Shown: positions 27,427-36,638 of the stretch, piece after piece | Numbering within the stretch: position 1 is the first letter of the stretch | Layout of the letters: every line of letters begins with the position of its first letter | Source of the DNA: Gammaproteobacteria bacterium | GTDB taxonomy: Bacteria; Pseudomonadota; Gammaproteobacteria; SZUA-229 | Direction of reading: 5' to 3' | NCBI GenBank assembly: GCA_016744065.1 | Contig: JADGFA010000022.1 | Location: 1-61,843, forward strand | Length of the DNA: 61,843 bases | Position numbers and translations under genes: made by a program | The notes under the pieces: model-generated | What the model was told of the DNA's origin: nothing | The model's database searches: none | The model's input: only the letters and a program-made list of their open reading frames with translations

Positions 27427-27463
27427 CCTTCTGACTCAGATTATTGCAATCAGAATCAGAAGG
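27427..27463 (-). terminator. Hairpin ending the secreted-pair transcript
   Basis: Arms 27427-27442 and 27448-27463 pair over 14 of 16 positions around a 5-nt loop, about 25 nt beyond the stop of the 177-aa gene on the minus strand. The following sequence is moderately T-rich. It separates that transcript from glyA. Confidence 0.6.
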
Positions 27464-27485
27464 AAACAAACACTTGTTCTAACAA

Positions 27486-28019
27486 TTAATCGGTTGTTTC
27501 TGTGGCCGGCATAGAAATAACGCCCTGCTCGGGCATCGCTTTATAACCGGGCTTTGCTTTAGTTTTAATATTGCTTATATCACCAACGGTAACTGGAATT
27601 GAAAATGACCGTGTCTGCTTTTTCCCATCGGTTATTAATGCAGCGCTCACATCTATAAAAAAACGTCCGTCCTGCAAAGCCGTAAATGGAATTACAATTT
27701 TATTCTGCTCATTTTTAACGGCGGAAAACTGATAATCAAACTGAGAAACACCTAACTGTAAAGCATCGTCATGTTTAATATTAACCTGTAGTGAATCCGC
27801 ATTGACCTGGGTTTTAAAATTAAGAACCAGCTCAAATGAATCACCTGCCTGTAAATTTTTAGGCTGGTTATAATTTAAGCCAATACCAGCATGGGGTTTT
27901 ACATAAACCTGTTCATGTTTTACTGAATGCGTCTGTGCCTTTTTTTCAGTCGGTGAAGACATGCCATAGCTCATGCTGGCCACAGCAGCAACGGTAAGTA
28001 GTGTTATTAATTTATTCAT
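27486..28019 (-). CDS. Secreted protein of unknown function, partner of the metallopeptidase-like lipoprotein
   Basis: A 177-aa protein with an N-terminal signal peptide (MNKLITLLTVAAVASMSYG). The mature part looks like a single beta-sandwich: LQAGDSFELVLNFKTQV, then LQVNIKHDDALQLG, then GRFFIDVSAALITDG and RSFSIPVTVGD. It contains no cysteine. The gene follows the lipoprotein gene by 27 nt, so the two are probably cotranscribed, and both products leave the cytoplasm. It could be a binding or inhibitor partner of that protein. I do not recognise a named family. Confidence 0.6.
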   Translation of the reverse strand: MNKLITLLTVAAVASMSYGMSSPTEKKAQTHSVKHEQVYVKPHAGIGLNYNQPKNLQAGDSFELVLNFKTQVNADSLQVNIKHDDALQLGVSQFDYQFSAVKNEQNKIVIPFTALQDGRFFIDVSAALITDGKKQTRSFSIPVTVGDISNIKTKAKPGYKAMPEQGVISMPATETTD

Positions 28020-28046
28020 AATTTATAATTCGTTCTATTATTTATT

Positions 28047-29654
28047 CTAAGTTCGGGTTATTGAAAAACAGGTTATATCCGATGCACCGCCGGAAGGCGA
28101 ATAATTTACGTTACCGTAACTGGCAAACTCACTTAGCTCAAGAACGTAAGTTGTTCCAGCTACTAAATTAACGGCAAACGTTTCTGTATTAGGAACAACA
28201 GATTCACCCCTGCCAATTTCCTGCCCACTGGCACGTATAATCATATCCGGGTCTGCTGAAAGTAGCCCAGTGGACACTTTAGTTGCTTTAAATGTAGCAG
28301 CACCCCCGCCCCCCATAGGTTCTGTAAACTGCACAAAACGTGTAACCCCTAAGCCATTATACCCACCGTTTTCTCCGGTCACGCATAATGAAGCAATATT
28401 AAATGCGGTTTCAAAAACAGGTGTCTGATCCGTGTTGCCAGGGTTTAACACTCTACCCGTGCCTTCATCATCGGTAATACTGGCAATAGCGTGATCAGTT
28501 AATAGCAATGTATCAATACTGGCAGCACTACCCGGATTTAATGCTTTATAGGGTGTTATAAAACTAAACAGACTGGTCACCGCATCGGTATTCGGCATAC
28601 TGGATGTCATGACCGTATACATAGGTGCAAAACCAAGCTCTAAATTATCTGTCCCATCAGGTGCCGCATCGAACAGATCATATAAAACCGACTGCACTGA
28701 ACACTCATTAAACCAGCCCTGACTGGCACCACAGTTATTTGACTCAACATCAATTGTAAAACCTGAGCTTAAACCCTGTGAATCTTTATACTGGGAATCT
28801 CCTGTTACCATGGCGGAAAAAGCATTACCAAAACCTTCACTAAAGGCCACGCGTATATCTAAAATATTCCCACTCGAATGAGGCCCGCCAATTGAATCAT
28901 CTCTTGAAAATGCATCCTGAAAATAGTGCCCCCATTCATGCGCAATAACATGTTCATCAAATTCATCTGAATCTGTAATTCGGCCTAATACACTAATAGT
29001 ATTCGCTGTATAAAATGTACCTGTTGTGCTATCCGCACTCCACTTCACATCAAGCGCAGGAAACTGTGCATTTGAGTTTTCAGTAAGTATTAACTGCATT
29101 GCATCATAAATGGTATCTAAAATAGCAAAGGGCGCCGCCGCCCTTGCACCACTATAATTCACACCATCCCAGCCTGAACTGGCATTCAGATTTCTGGTTA
29201 CAGCAGATGCTCCCGAATTAAATGCAGCCCCATCTATAGAGAACACCAGTTTACTTGCCTGGGATTCATCACTTACTGACACATCCCATGAAGGCGTCCC
29301 TGTTTTTAGCAACTGTGATTTAACACGAATAAATACACCCGTGGTATTTCCAGGAATAGACAAACTGTAATTACCACTACTATCGCTATTTGTACTCGTT
29401 AGTACGCCATTACAGATCGCTTCAACAACAACCCCTTTAGAGGGCTGCTGGCTAATATTGTTAAAGTCCAGTGCGCCCGAGGAACTCAATGGAACCCGAT
29501 CAAAAGTCACCGAACCACTGACCGTTATATTGGCTGAGCCACCCAGTGAACAATTTGTAGAAGTACTACTGCCACCACCGCTACACGCCTGAAGAAGCAG
29601 AAGACAAGCTGATAAAACGGGTGCATATAAATAATTCGTTTTCAAAATAATCAA
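28047..29654 (-). CDS. Lipoprotein with HExxH zinc-metallopeptidase motif
   Basis: A 535-aa exported protein. A lipobox (LLLQAC) puts the lipidated Cys at residue 24, followed by a GGGSSTST linker. Residues about 43-115 form a carboxypeptidase-regulatory or transthyretin-like fold (GSVTFDRVPL, SDSSGNYSLSIPGNT). The peptidase core has HEWGHYFQ (zinc His239 and His243, catalytic Glu240) and a likely third ligand Glu273 in FSEGFGNAF, as in gluzincin-type peptidases. The C-terminal 100 residues resemble a pre-peptidase beta domain. Its substrate is unknown. Divergent from ettA. Confidence 0.75.
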   Translation of the reverse strand: MIILKTNYLYAPVLSACLLLLQACSGGGSSTSTNCSLGGSANITVSGSVTFDRVPLSSSGALDFNNISQQPSKGVVVEAICNGVLTSTNSDSSGNYSLSIPGNTTGVFIRVKSQLLKTGTPSWDVSVSDESQASKLVFSIDGAAFNSGASAVTRNLNASSGWDGVNYSGARAAAPFAILDTIYDAMQLILTENSNAQFPALDVKWSADSTTGTFYTANTISVLGRITDSDEFDEHVIAHEWGHYFQDAFSRDDSIGGPHSSGNILDIRVAFSEGFGNAFSAMVTGDSQYKDSQGLSSGFTIDVESNNCGASQGWFNECSVQSVLYDLFDAAPDGTDNLELGFAPMYTVMTSSMPNTDAVTSLFSFITPYKALNPGSAASIDTLLLTDHAIASITDDEGTGRVLNPGNTDQTPVFETAFNIASLCVTGENGGYNGLGVTRFVQFTEPMGGGGAATFKATKVSTGLLSADPDMIIRASGQEIGRGESVVPNTETFAVNLVAGTTYVLELSEFASYGNVNYSPSGGASDITCFSITRT

Positions 29655-29722
29655 TGTAATAACCTGAAATAATTTCCTGTAGCTTAACGTTAAACTAACA
29701 GATATTTTGTGATGTAATCAAG

Positions 29723-29728
29723 TATAAT
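29723..29728 (+). promoter_or_regulatory. Candidate -10 box for ettA
   Basis: TATAAT lies 45 nt before the ettA ATG, in the 119-nt divergent gap. No convincing -35 hexamer lies at the usual spacing, so this rests on the -10 match alone in AT-rich DNA. Confidence 0.3.
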
Positions 29729-29773
29729 TAAACAACATTAACTAATTATTACAACCTTAAATATATAAACCCT

Positions 29774-31438
29774 ATGGCACAATACATTTACACAATGAGT
29801 GATGTGGGCAAAATTGTCCCGCCTAAAAAAGAACTGCTTAAAAATATTAACCTTAACTTCTTCCCGGGAGCCAAAATTGGGGTTCTTGGTTATAACGGAG
29901 CTGGTAAATCCACCCTGCTGCGCATTATGGCCGGGGTTGATACGGATATTATTGGTGAGGCACGGCCACAACCCGGTATTAATATTGGTTTTTTACAACA
30001 GGAACCAGAACTGGATGAAAGCAAAGATGTCAGGGGCAATGTCGAAGAAGGCCTGAAAGTTGTTAAAGAGGCCCAGACAAAGCTTGAAGAGGTTTATGCT
30101 GCATACGCAGAGCCTGACGCTGATTTTGATGCCCTGGCAACGGAACAGGCTAAACTGGAAAATATTATTCAGGCCGCCGATGCCCATAATCTGGAACATA
30201 AACTGGAAATAGCCGCAGATGCACTGCGCCTGCCCCCATGGGATGCAGACGTTAGCAAGCTTTCCGGTGGTGAGCGCCGCCGTGTGGCTTTATGCCGACT
30301 GCTGCTATCTGCACCAGACATGCTTATTCTTGATGAACCAACCAATCACCTTGATGCTGAATCCGTTGCCTGGCTGGAGCGTTTTCTGGCTGAATTTACC
30401 GGTACTGTTGTCGCCGTTACCCATGACCGCTATTTCCTTGATAATGTGGCTGGCTGGATACTTGAACTGGACCGTGGGCAGGGTATCCCCTATGAAGGTA
30501 ATTACTCCTCCTGGCTGGAACAGAAAGAAGCCAGGCTGGAGCGTGAAGAGAAAAAAGAAGCCGGGCGACAAAAAGCCATAAAAGCAGAGCTGGAGTGGGT
30601 TCGCTCAAATGCCAAAGGGCGTCACGCCAAAAGCAAATCACGTTTATCCCGCTTTGAAGAACTACAGTCTGATGACTTTCAACAACGCAGTGAAACCCAG
30701 TCACTCTATATTCCACCTGGCCCCAGACTGGGTGATCTGGTTGTAGAGGCGGTAAACATCAGCAAAAGCTTTGGCGATCGACTGCTATATGAAAATATTA
30801 ATTTCAATCTGCCAAAAGGTGGAATTGTAGGCATTATCGGCCCTAATGGAGCGGGTAAATCAACGCTATTTAATATGATTGCAGGCTCAGAAAAACCTGA
30901 CTCAGGTGAGTTTCGAATAGGCGATTCGGTCGAAATTGCTTATGTAGACCAGAGCCGCGACTCCCTCAACGATAAAAACTCCGTCTGGCAGGAAATTTCT
31001 GATGGGCTTGATAACATTGAAGTAGGCCGATATACAACATCATCACGCGCCTATGTTAGCCATTTTAATTTCAAAGGGGATTCTCAGCAGAAAAACATTG
31101 GCAAACTATCCGGTGGTGAACGTAACCGGGTACACCTGGCCAAGCTAATGAAAAAAGGCGGTAACCTTTTACTGCTGGATGAGCCGACTAATGATCTGGA
31201 TGTAGAAACATTACGTGCACTGGAAGAAGCCATACTCAACTTTCCAGGTTGCGCTGTTGTTATTTCCCACGACCGCTGGTTTCTCGATCGTATTGCAACG
31301 CACATTCTCGCCTTTGAGGGTAATTCACAGGTCGCCTGGTTTGAAGGTAATTATTCTGATTATGAAGAGGACCGTAAACGCCGATTAGGCGATGATGCTG
31401 TGAACCCGCATCGCATTAAATACAAAGCATTAAAATAA
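29774..31438 (+). CDS. ettA: Energy-dependent translational throttle protein EttA (ABC-F)
   Basis: Ribosome-binding ABC-F ATPase that gates the first elongation steps according to energy state. It has two ATPase domains. Domain 1 has the Walker [10 protein letters not shown] and signature [16 protein letters not shown]; domain 2 has GPNGAGKST and [15 protein letters not shown]. They are joined by the P-site tRNA-interaction linker ([17 protein letters not shown]). No membrane domain is present. The length of 554 aa is typical. It is a single gene ended by a long hairpin, with a divergent gene on its left. Confidence 0.95.
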   Translation: MAQYIYTMSDVGKIVPPKKELLKNINLNFFPGAKIGVLGYNGAGKSTLLRIMAGVDTDIIGEARPQPGINIGFLQQEPELDESKDVRGNVEEGLKVVKEAQTKLEEVYAAYAEPDADFDALATEQAKLENIIQAADAHNLEHKLEIAADALRLPPWDADVSKLSGGERRRVALCRLLLSAPDMLILDEPTNHLDAESVAWLERFLAEFTGTVVAVTHDRYFLDNVAGWILELDRGQGIPYEGNYSSWLEQKEARLEREEKKEAGRQKAIKAELEWVRSNAKGRHAKSKSRLSRFEELQSDDFQQRSETQSLYIPPGPRLGDLVVEAVNISKSFGDRLLYENINFNLPKGGIVGIIGPNGAGKSTLFNMIAGSEKPDSGEFRIGDSVEIAYVDQSRDSLNDKNSVWQEISDGLDNIEVGRYTTSSRAYVSHFNFKGDSQQKNIGKLSGGERNRVHLAKLMKKGGNLLLLDEPTNDLDVETLRALEEAILNFPGCAVVISHDRWFLDRIATHILAFEGNSQVAWFEGNYSDYEEDRKRRLGDDAVNPHRIKYKALK

Positions 31439-31457
31439 TTTTTTTTAAAGCCATTCG

Positions 31458-31503
31458 CTATAAACACACAAATAAAAATTAAGGTTTATTTGTGTGTTTA
31501 TAG
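31458..31503 (+). terminator. Perfect 19-bp hairpin downstream of ettA
   Basis: Arms at 31458-31476 and 31485-31503 are perfectly complementary across 19 bp, with an 8-nt loop, 19 nt after the ettA stop. It lacks a downstream T-run on the plus strand but has a T-rich flank just before it. It may also stop transcription arriving from msrA on the other strand. Confidence 0.6.
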
Positions 31504-31708
31504 AGAGCTGTGCGTAAACTTACTTTTAATATTTAGAATAGAGTCATAGTATCAATAGAATAAAAAATAACACTTCCAGAGAAAAACCTGAATATATTTT
31601 TCCCAAAAACAGCAATACTACAACTGCATTAACATATTTTTTTATTAGATCGTTTAATACAAATTAATAACCTGAAAATATGCACTGAAAAAAACCAGGC
31701 AAATATAA

Positions 31709-32341
31709 TCAGCCAAACGCTATACCCGTTCCACCTAAGCCACAATAACCATCTGGATTTTTAGCAAGGTATTGTTGATGATAATCCTCAGCGTAATAGA
31801 ATGGACCTGCATCAATTATTTCAGTGGTAATTTCCATTAAACCTTTTTCAGATAATAAAACCTGACATTCTGATTTAATAAGATGAGCCACCTGCTCTTG
31901 CTGAGGTGAAAACGTATATATACCTGAACGATATTGTGTCCCTTTATCATTGCCCTGACGCATTCCCTGAGTTGGATCATGACTTTCAAAAAAAACCTTC
32001 ACCAACTGCTCATAACGACAAATCGTTTCATCAAACACAACCAGCACCACTTCGTTATGCCCTGTCATACCTGAACAGACTTCCTGATAAGTCGGGTTTT
32101 TTGTTAAACCCGCAGCATAGCCAACCGCTGTTACAAAAACACCCGGCAGCTGCCAGAATTTTTTTTCTGCTCCCCAAAAGCAACCTAAGCCAAACAGAGC
32201 CTGCGTCAAGTGCTCAGGAAAAGGCTTTGTTAATGATTTACCATTAACAAAATGCCTACTGGAAACCTGTATTGATTGCTCACGCCCAGGTAAGGCCTCT
32301 CCATCAGCAGGAATTGATATTGCTTTTTTAAAAAATGACAT
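31709..32341 (-). CDS. msrA: Peptide methionine sulfoxide reductase MsrA
   Basis: Reduces methionine-S-sulfoxide in proteins, using thioredoxin. The catalytic cysteine is Cys54 in [13 protein letters not shown]; the family motif [24 protein letters not shown] follows. A resolving cysteine is present in [16 protein letters not shown]. The length of 210 aa with an N-terminal extension of about 45 residues matches the longer MsrA type. No msrB is adjacent. It is divergent from rsd across a 613-nt gap. Confidence 0.96.
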   Translation of the reverse strand: MSFFKKAISIPADGEALPGREQSIQVSSRHFVNGKSLTKPFPEHLTQALFGLGCFWGAEKKFWQLPGVFVTAVGYAAGLTKNPTYQEVCSGMTGHNEVVLVVFDETICRYEQLVKVFFESHDPTQGMRQGNDKGTQYRSGIYTFSPQQEQVAHLIKSECQVLLSEKGLMEITTEIIDAGPFYYAEDYHQQYLAKNPDGYCGLGGTGIAFG

Positions 32342-32954
32342 ATTATTGCCTTTTACCAGGTAACTGAAGCCTGAATTTTAAATTAACCATAGAGTATAAA
32401 CTCAGGACTATGGACTCAAGCCAGATTAAATTTACTAGATGTTAGATTTAACATTTTATCACTATAAATTAACAATAAAAGATGAAATAAAATGACTAAA
32501 CCCAGCTAGCTCACTCAAAAACAGCAAGCTATAATATAGAAAGAAATTACCTTGAGTACCTCAGCTTTATCCTTAAATACCATCAGATAATAAGTAAAAT
32601 CAGATTTCTCTACTAATATAATATGTATTTATGAAGAAAAATGCCTGATTTTGAATATATGCTCTAATTAAATACAAAAATAACCCTACTAAAAATCAGA
32701 AATATCCCCCTGATTCACTATAAAGATCACCTGTTTGAAGTATTTATCTACTTTAAGGATAAGCATATACTCAAAGAGCATCTTTATCAGGGCACCTTCA
32801 GAAGCTTTATGAATATTACTGTGTAGTTTCACTTATTTATGCTTTAATAGATAACTATAGAAATAAGGGCAATTTATATAGTTATCTTAATTAAGACTAA
32901 ATATTGATTGCTGATAAAATGAATTAAAACTAACAACCCTGTAAGAGGTTTGGC
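32342..32954. other. 613-nt gene-free gap between msrA and rsd
   Basis: AT-rich spacer between divergent genes; it must carry both promoters. A perfect 10-bp inverted repeat (32849-32858 with 32876-32885, GATAACTATA/TATAGTTATC) lies about 70 nt before the rsd start and could be an operator or hairpin. An open stretch of about 50 codons on the plus strand ends near 32825 (peptide segment LIHYKDHLFEVFIYFKDKH) but has no start codon in a sensible place, so I do not call a gene. No tRNA or known riboswitch is apparent. Confidence 0.5.
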
Positions 32955-33452
32955 ATGAATGACTCTGTCGATATACAACCAGCCGCGGATCGCCGCGCAA
33001 GAACACGTAAAGAAATTAAACAACTCATCACTGAACGTAATGAAGTTCTGACTCTTTATTGCAGCCTGGCAGGATGCGATGGCACTAAAATAACAAGTGC
33101 CGAAGATATTGATATCGAAACATTGCAGGAGTTCTGTCAGTTGCTTATTGACTATATCGCCACCGGACATTTTGAATTATACAGTCGGATCTCCGAGGGC
33201 AAAGAAAGGCGCAATGAAATTATAAAACTGGCTAACACCATTTACCCCCGCATTGAAAAAACAACCACACTGGCCGTTGAGTTCAACGACATCTATGACA
33301 GTTTAAACGACTTCACTGATGAGCTAAAAAACAAACTGCCTCATCAGCTTTCATTATTAGGTGAAGAGCTAGCCACGCGTATTGAGCTTGAAGACCAGCT
33401 CATAAACACCCTGTTAACGCCGGCAACAGAAGCCGCAGCAATGCTGCAGTAA
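32955..33452 (+). CDS. rsd: Regulator of sigma D (Rsd/AlgQ family)
   Basis: Anti-sigma-70 family protein (Rsd, or AlgQ in Pseudomonas). Its signature begins ITERNEVLTLYCSLAG and continues LQEFCQLLIDYIATGHFELYSRI. The second half is a helical bundle. The length of 165 aa is normal for the family. It should bind sigma-70 region 4 and bias RNA polymerase towards other sigma factors; in Pseudomonas the homologue also affects alginate regulation. It is a single gene, ended by a strong hairpin shared with convergent rlmKL. Confidence 0.88.
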   Translation: MNDSVDIQPAADRRARTRKEIKQLITERNEVLTLYCSLAGCDGTKITSAEDIDIETLQEFCQLLIDYIATGHFELYSRISEGKERRNEIIKLANTIYPRIEKTTTLAVEFNDIYDSLNDFTDELKNKLPHQLSLLGEELATRIELEDQLINTLLTPATEAAAMLQ

Positions 33453-33463
33453 ATATAGAACGA

Positions 33464-33505
33464 CTTAACTGTAAGGGAATGCTATCAGCAGCCCTTACAG
33501 TTAAG
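33464..33505. terminator. Bidirectional terminator between rsd and rlmKL
   Basis: Arms 33464-33477 and 33492-33505 form a perfect 14-bp stem with a 14-nt loop, lying between two convergent genes, 11 nt past the rsd stop. Moderately T-rich sequence follows on both strands. It likely serves both transcripts. Confidence 0.8.
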
Positions 33506-33510
33506 TATTT

Positions 33511-35682
33511 TCAGGGTTTAATTATAAAGCAGTGATGAACTTTAGGACTGCGCTTAAAATCTTCAGGAATAGTTGACGCAGTAATATTTTCAACCTGATA
33601 CTTTTCCATTAATATTTTATCTAACTTAAATTTCTTAAAATTATTCGAAAAAATAATCTCGCCACCTATATCCAGAAGGTTTATAGCCTGCTCTATTAAA
33701 GAAACATGGTCTTTTTGCACATCAAATAAATCTTCCATTGACTTAGAGTTAGAAAAAGTAGGCGGGTCTATAAATATCCATTTATATTTTTCTTTATTAC
33801 GATTCGCAATAACCAGCCATTGTAAACAATCTGCTTTTATAAGCTGGTGCTTATCGCTCAATAGATTATTACTTACAAAATTACGTTCTGACCACTTAAT
33901 ATACGTATTTGACATATCCACACTGGTTGTTTCCGCACCAGCCGCTGCCGCATAAATAGAAAAAACAGATGTGTATGAAAATAAATTTAAAAACTTTCCA
34001 ACTGATTGAGAATTTTTTATCTTATCAAAAACATATTGCCTGGTATCACGATGATCAATAAATAAGCCTGTATCCAGATAATCATTTAAATTAACATGTA
34101 ATTTAAAGCCATTTTCTTCAACCGTAAATTCATGATGTGCACTTCCCTGCTTTTCATATTGCGACAGACCTTTTTGCTGGCGCCGGGTTTTTACAATCAG
34201 TTTATTTTTATCAATACCTAACACTTCAGGAATAACATCAACTAAAAGCTCAAAACGCTGTCTCGCTTTATTAACATCAATACTTGAAGGCGCCTGAAAC
34301 TCCTGCACATGTACCCAGCTTCCATATACATCAATTGCTGCCGCATATTCTGGCAAATCAGCTGAATAAACTCGATAGGCCTGTATATTATTCTTTCTGG
34401 CCCAGCGTCCTATATGTTTATAGTTTTTCTTTAAACGATTAAGAATGGAGGCACGTTGTTCTTTATACTTTTCAGTTTTTTCCTGCTTTTTTTCTTCCGA
34501 TAATGCTGGACGAATTTGATACTGTAATAACTTACACTTAATTGCACCATTGAAAAAACTATTGGTCCTATGGGCACGTAAACCGATGTGTTTTATTAAA
34601 TCATCGTTTGCGGTAAAAAGCGCAATTTTCCAGTCGGGAAAATGATCACGCCAGCACGCTCCCATCTCAGCATACAGATGTGTTAATTCCTGCTTTTCAC
34701 CTAATCGCTCACCATAGGGCGGATTAACAACAACCATGCCAGCTCTAATAGAACCCGCATTTTCAACCATAAAGGCACAGCTTTCTGAAAAATCTTTATG
34801 TTCCAGTGTTATAAGGTCCTGTAAACCTGCCGCATGTATGTTTTGCCTGGCTGAGGCAATAACGTATTTATCCGCATCAAAGCCCGTAAACTTATTATCT
34901 ATATCTGAAAAAACTTTTACTGATTTTTTAGCTTTATTAATAAGTTTTTTCCAACTTTCCGCATCATGCCCTTTCCAGTTCAAAAAACCATAGAATTTAC
35001 GTTTTAATCCCGGCGCTATATTTAAACTCATCATAGCCGCTTCTATTAAAAAAGTAGCTGAGCCACACATAGGGTCAAGTAAGTCAGAAGGCTGATCAGC
35101 TTTACCTGATAACCAGCCACTTCTAATCAATATAGCGGCAGCCAGGTTTTCTTTTAAAGGCGCCTGAACACTAGAAAGCCTGTAACCTCGTTTATGTAAT
35201 GGCTCACCTGACAAATCAATACTGATATCAACCTGATCATGATCAATATGTACATTGATACGAACATCAGGCTGCTCTCTGTCAACCGAAGGTCGGGTTT
35301 CATATAGCTCTTTAAACTGATCAACAATGGCATCTTTAGTCCTTAAAGAAGCATAATGTGAATTGGTTATTTCTGAACGATTGATTGTACAATTAACAGC
35401 AAGCGTACCATCCATACCGATATGCTGGGGCCAGTTTATTGTCTGTACCCCTTTATATAAATCATCATCTGTTGCAGCCTCAAAGCTGCTTAACTTTAAA
35501 AATACTCTGCTAGCCAGGCGTGACCACAAACAGGCCTGATAAGCCTGCTCCAGTGAACCGGTAAAACTGACACCCGAGTACTCCTGCTTGGCTGTATTAA
35601 TTTCCAGATCATTTAGTTCTTTTACCAGTAAATCCTCAAATCCTTTTGAACAGGTTGCAAAAAAAGTGTTGTTTTCTTTCAT
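33511..35682 (-). CDS. rlmL: 23S rRNA methyltransferase RlmKL
   Basis: Bifunctional enzyme that makes m2G2445 and m7G2069 in 23S rRNA. Residues about 1-155 carry a THUMP domain. The RlmL half (about 165-390) has DPMCGSATFLIEAAM and the catalytic NPPYGER. The RlmK half (about 460-723) has the SAM-binding LNLFSYTSVFSIYAA and DPPTFSNSKSM. The length of 723 aa matches the fused E. coli enzyme. It is convergent with rsd and sits 4 nt after kdsB, so it may be the last gene of the lipid A operon transcript. Confidence 0.96.
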   Translation of the reverse strand: MKENNTFFATCSKGFEDLLVKELNDLEINTAKQEYSGVSFTGSLEQAYQACLWSRLASRVFLKLSSFEAATDDDLYKGVQTINWPQHIGMDGTLAVNCTINRSEITNSHYASLRTKDAIVDQFKELYETRPSVDREQPDVRINVHIDHDQVDISIDLSGEPLHKRGYRLSSVQAPLKENLAAAILIRSGWLSGKADQPSDLLDPMCGSATFLIEAAMMSLNIAPGLKRKFYGFLNWKGHDAESWKKLINKAKKSVKVFSDIDNKFTGFDADKYVIASARQNIHAAGLQDLITLEHKDFSESCAFMVENAGSIRAGMVVVNPPYGERLGEKQELTHLYAEMGACWRDHFPDWKIALFTANDDLIKHIGLRAHRTNSFFNGAIKCKLLQYQIRPALSEEKKQEKTEKYKEQRASILNRLKKNYKHIGRWARKNNIQAYRVYSADLPEYAAAIDVYGSWVHVQEFQAPSSIDVNKARQRFELLVDVIPEVLGIDKNKLIVKTRRQQKGLSQYEKQGSAHHEFTVEENGFKLHVNLNDYLDTGLFIDHRDTRQYVFDKIKNSQSVGKFLNLFSYTSVFSIYAAAAGAETTSVDMSNTYIKWSERNFVSNNLLSDKHQLIKADCLQWLVIANRNKEKYKWIFIDPPTFSNSKSMEDLFDVQKDHVSLIEQAINLLDIGGEIIFSNNFKKFKLDKILMEKYQVENITASTIPEDFKRSPKVHHCFIIKP

Positions 35683-35686
35683 TAAT

Positions 35687-36433
35687 TTATGAGACCAGTA
35701 AAGAGTGAATTTTATGTAAATCTTCAGGCGTATCTATTCCCGGACCGGGTAATTTAACAGCCTGTTGAATATGAATTTTATGCCCATGATACATTGCACG
35801 TAATTGTTCTAATTTTTCAATTGTTTCAAGTTCACATTGCGGCATCTGGCTATATGCATTTAAAAAACCAACACGATAAGCATAAATACCTAAATGACGC
35901 TGATAACAATTTGTCAGATTTTTTTTATCACCCTCTCTTTGAAAGGGTATTGAAGCCCGACTAAAATAAAGTGCATAGCCATTTTTATCGGATACAACTT
36001 TAACGATATTCGGATCATCTATTTCGGCAGTATCAATTATCGGCGTGCTTAATGTTGCAATAGACGCCTGTTTATTCATATATATATTTTCAGCAACCTG
36101 ATGTAGTAACTCAGAGGGTGTTAGCGGTTCATCACCCTGTAAATTAACAACTATTTCATCTTCAGCCCATTGTTTTATCTGGCAAACTTCTGCAAGCCTG
36201 TCGGTACCAGACTGATGCTGATCAGATGTCATTAAAACCTGATCACAGAACTTTTCTGCTACTTCAGCAATGCGCTGATCATCTGTTGCTATAACAATAC
36301 TACTCGCCGTCGATTTTTTTGCCACACGATACACATGCTCAAGCATCGTTGTACCGTTTATTTCCTCCAGAGGTTTTCCTGGAAATCGGCTGGAGGCATA
36401 TCTGGCAGGAATTACTATGTGGTATGCAGTCAT
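35687..36433 (-). CDS. kdsB: 3-deoxy-manno-octulosonate cytidylyltransferase
   Basis: Activates Kdo to CMP-Kdo for the inner core of lipopolysaccharide. The start IVIPARYASSRFPGKPLEEI is the nucleotidyltransferase signature (loop with the RFPGKP). VVNLQGDEPLTP binds the divalent metal. ATDDQRIAEVAEKF is also conserved. The length of 248 aa is normal. It lies 8 nt after the Trm112-like gene, in the order lpxK-trm112-kdsB. Confidence 0.97.
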   Translation of the reverse strand: MTAYHIVIPARYASSRFPGKPLEEINGTTMLEHVYRVAKKSTASSIVIATDDQRIAEVAEKFCDQVLMTSDQHQSGTDRLAEVCQIKQWAEDEIVVNLQGDEPLTPSELLHQVAENIYMNKQASIATLSTPIIDTAEIDDPNIVKVVSDKNGYALYFSRASIPFQREGDKKNLTNCYQRHLGIYAYRVGFLNAYSQMPQCELETIEKLEQLRAMYHGHKIHIQQAVKLPGPGIDTPEDLHKIHSLLVS

Positions 36434-36441
36434 GATATCCG

Positions 36442-36612
36442 TTAATCTTTGTTTAATTTTCGAGCTTCATCAATCAACATAACCGGTATGCCGTCCTGCA
36501 CAGGAAAAGCCAGTTTACAGTTATTACAAACAAGCTCTTTATTATTTTTATCATAATCAAGTTTACCGTGACATTCAGGGCAAACCATCATCTGTATCTG
36601 TTTTTTATCCAT
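36442..36612 (-). CDS. Trm112-like zinc-ribbon protein (YcaR-like)
   Basis: A 56-aa protein with a single zinc-ribbon: CPECHGKLDYDK and CNNCKLAFPV give four cysteines. This is the Trm112/YcaR family, commonly encoded between lpxK and kdsB. Its bacterial role is not established; eukaryotic Trm112 activates methyltransferases. I chose the ATG before DKKQIQMM. The frame stays open for 17 codons upstream into lpxK, which is outside the family. Confidence 0.85.
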   Translation of the reverse strand: MDKKQIQMMVCPECHGKLDYDKNNKELVCNNCKLAFPVQDGIPVMLIDEARKLNKD

Positions 36613-36638
36613 CTTACATACTCTTAATTTATTATGGC

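Noticed and set aside
27250..27485. Possible glycine riboswitch before glyA
   Set aside because: I looked for the conserved GGAGAG-type core and paired helices and found none.
32650..32826. Open frame of about 50 codons (LIHYKDHLFEVFIYFKDKH) as a gene
   Set aside because: There is no start codon or ribosome site, and AT-rich DNA yields such stretches by chance.
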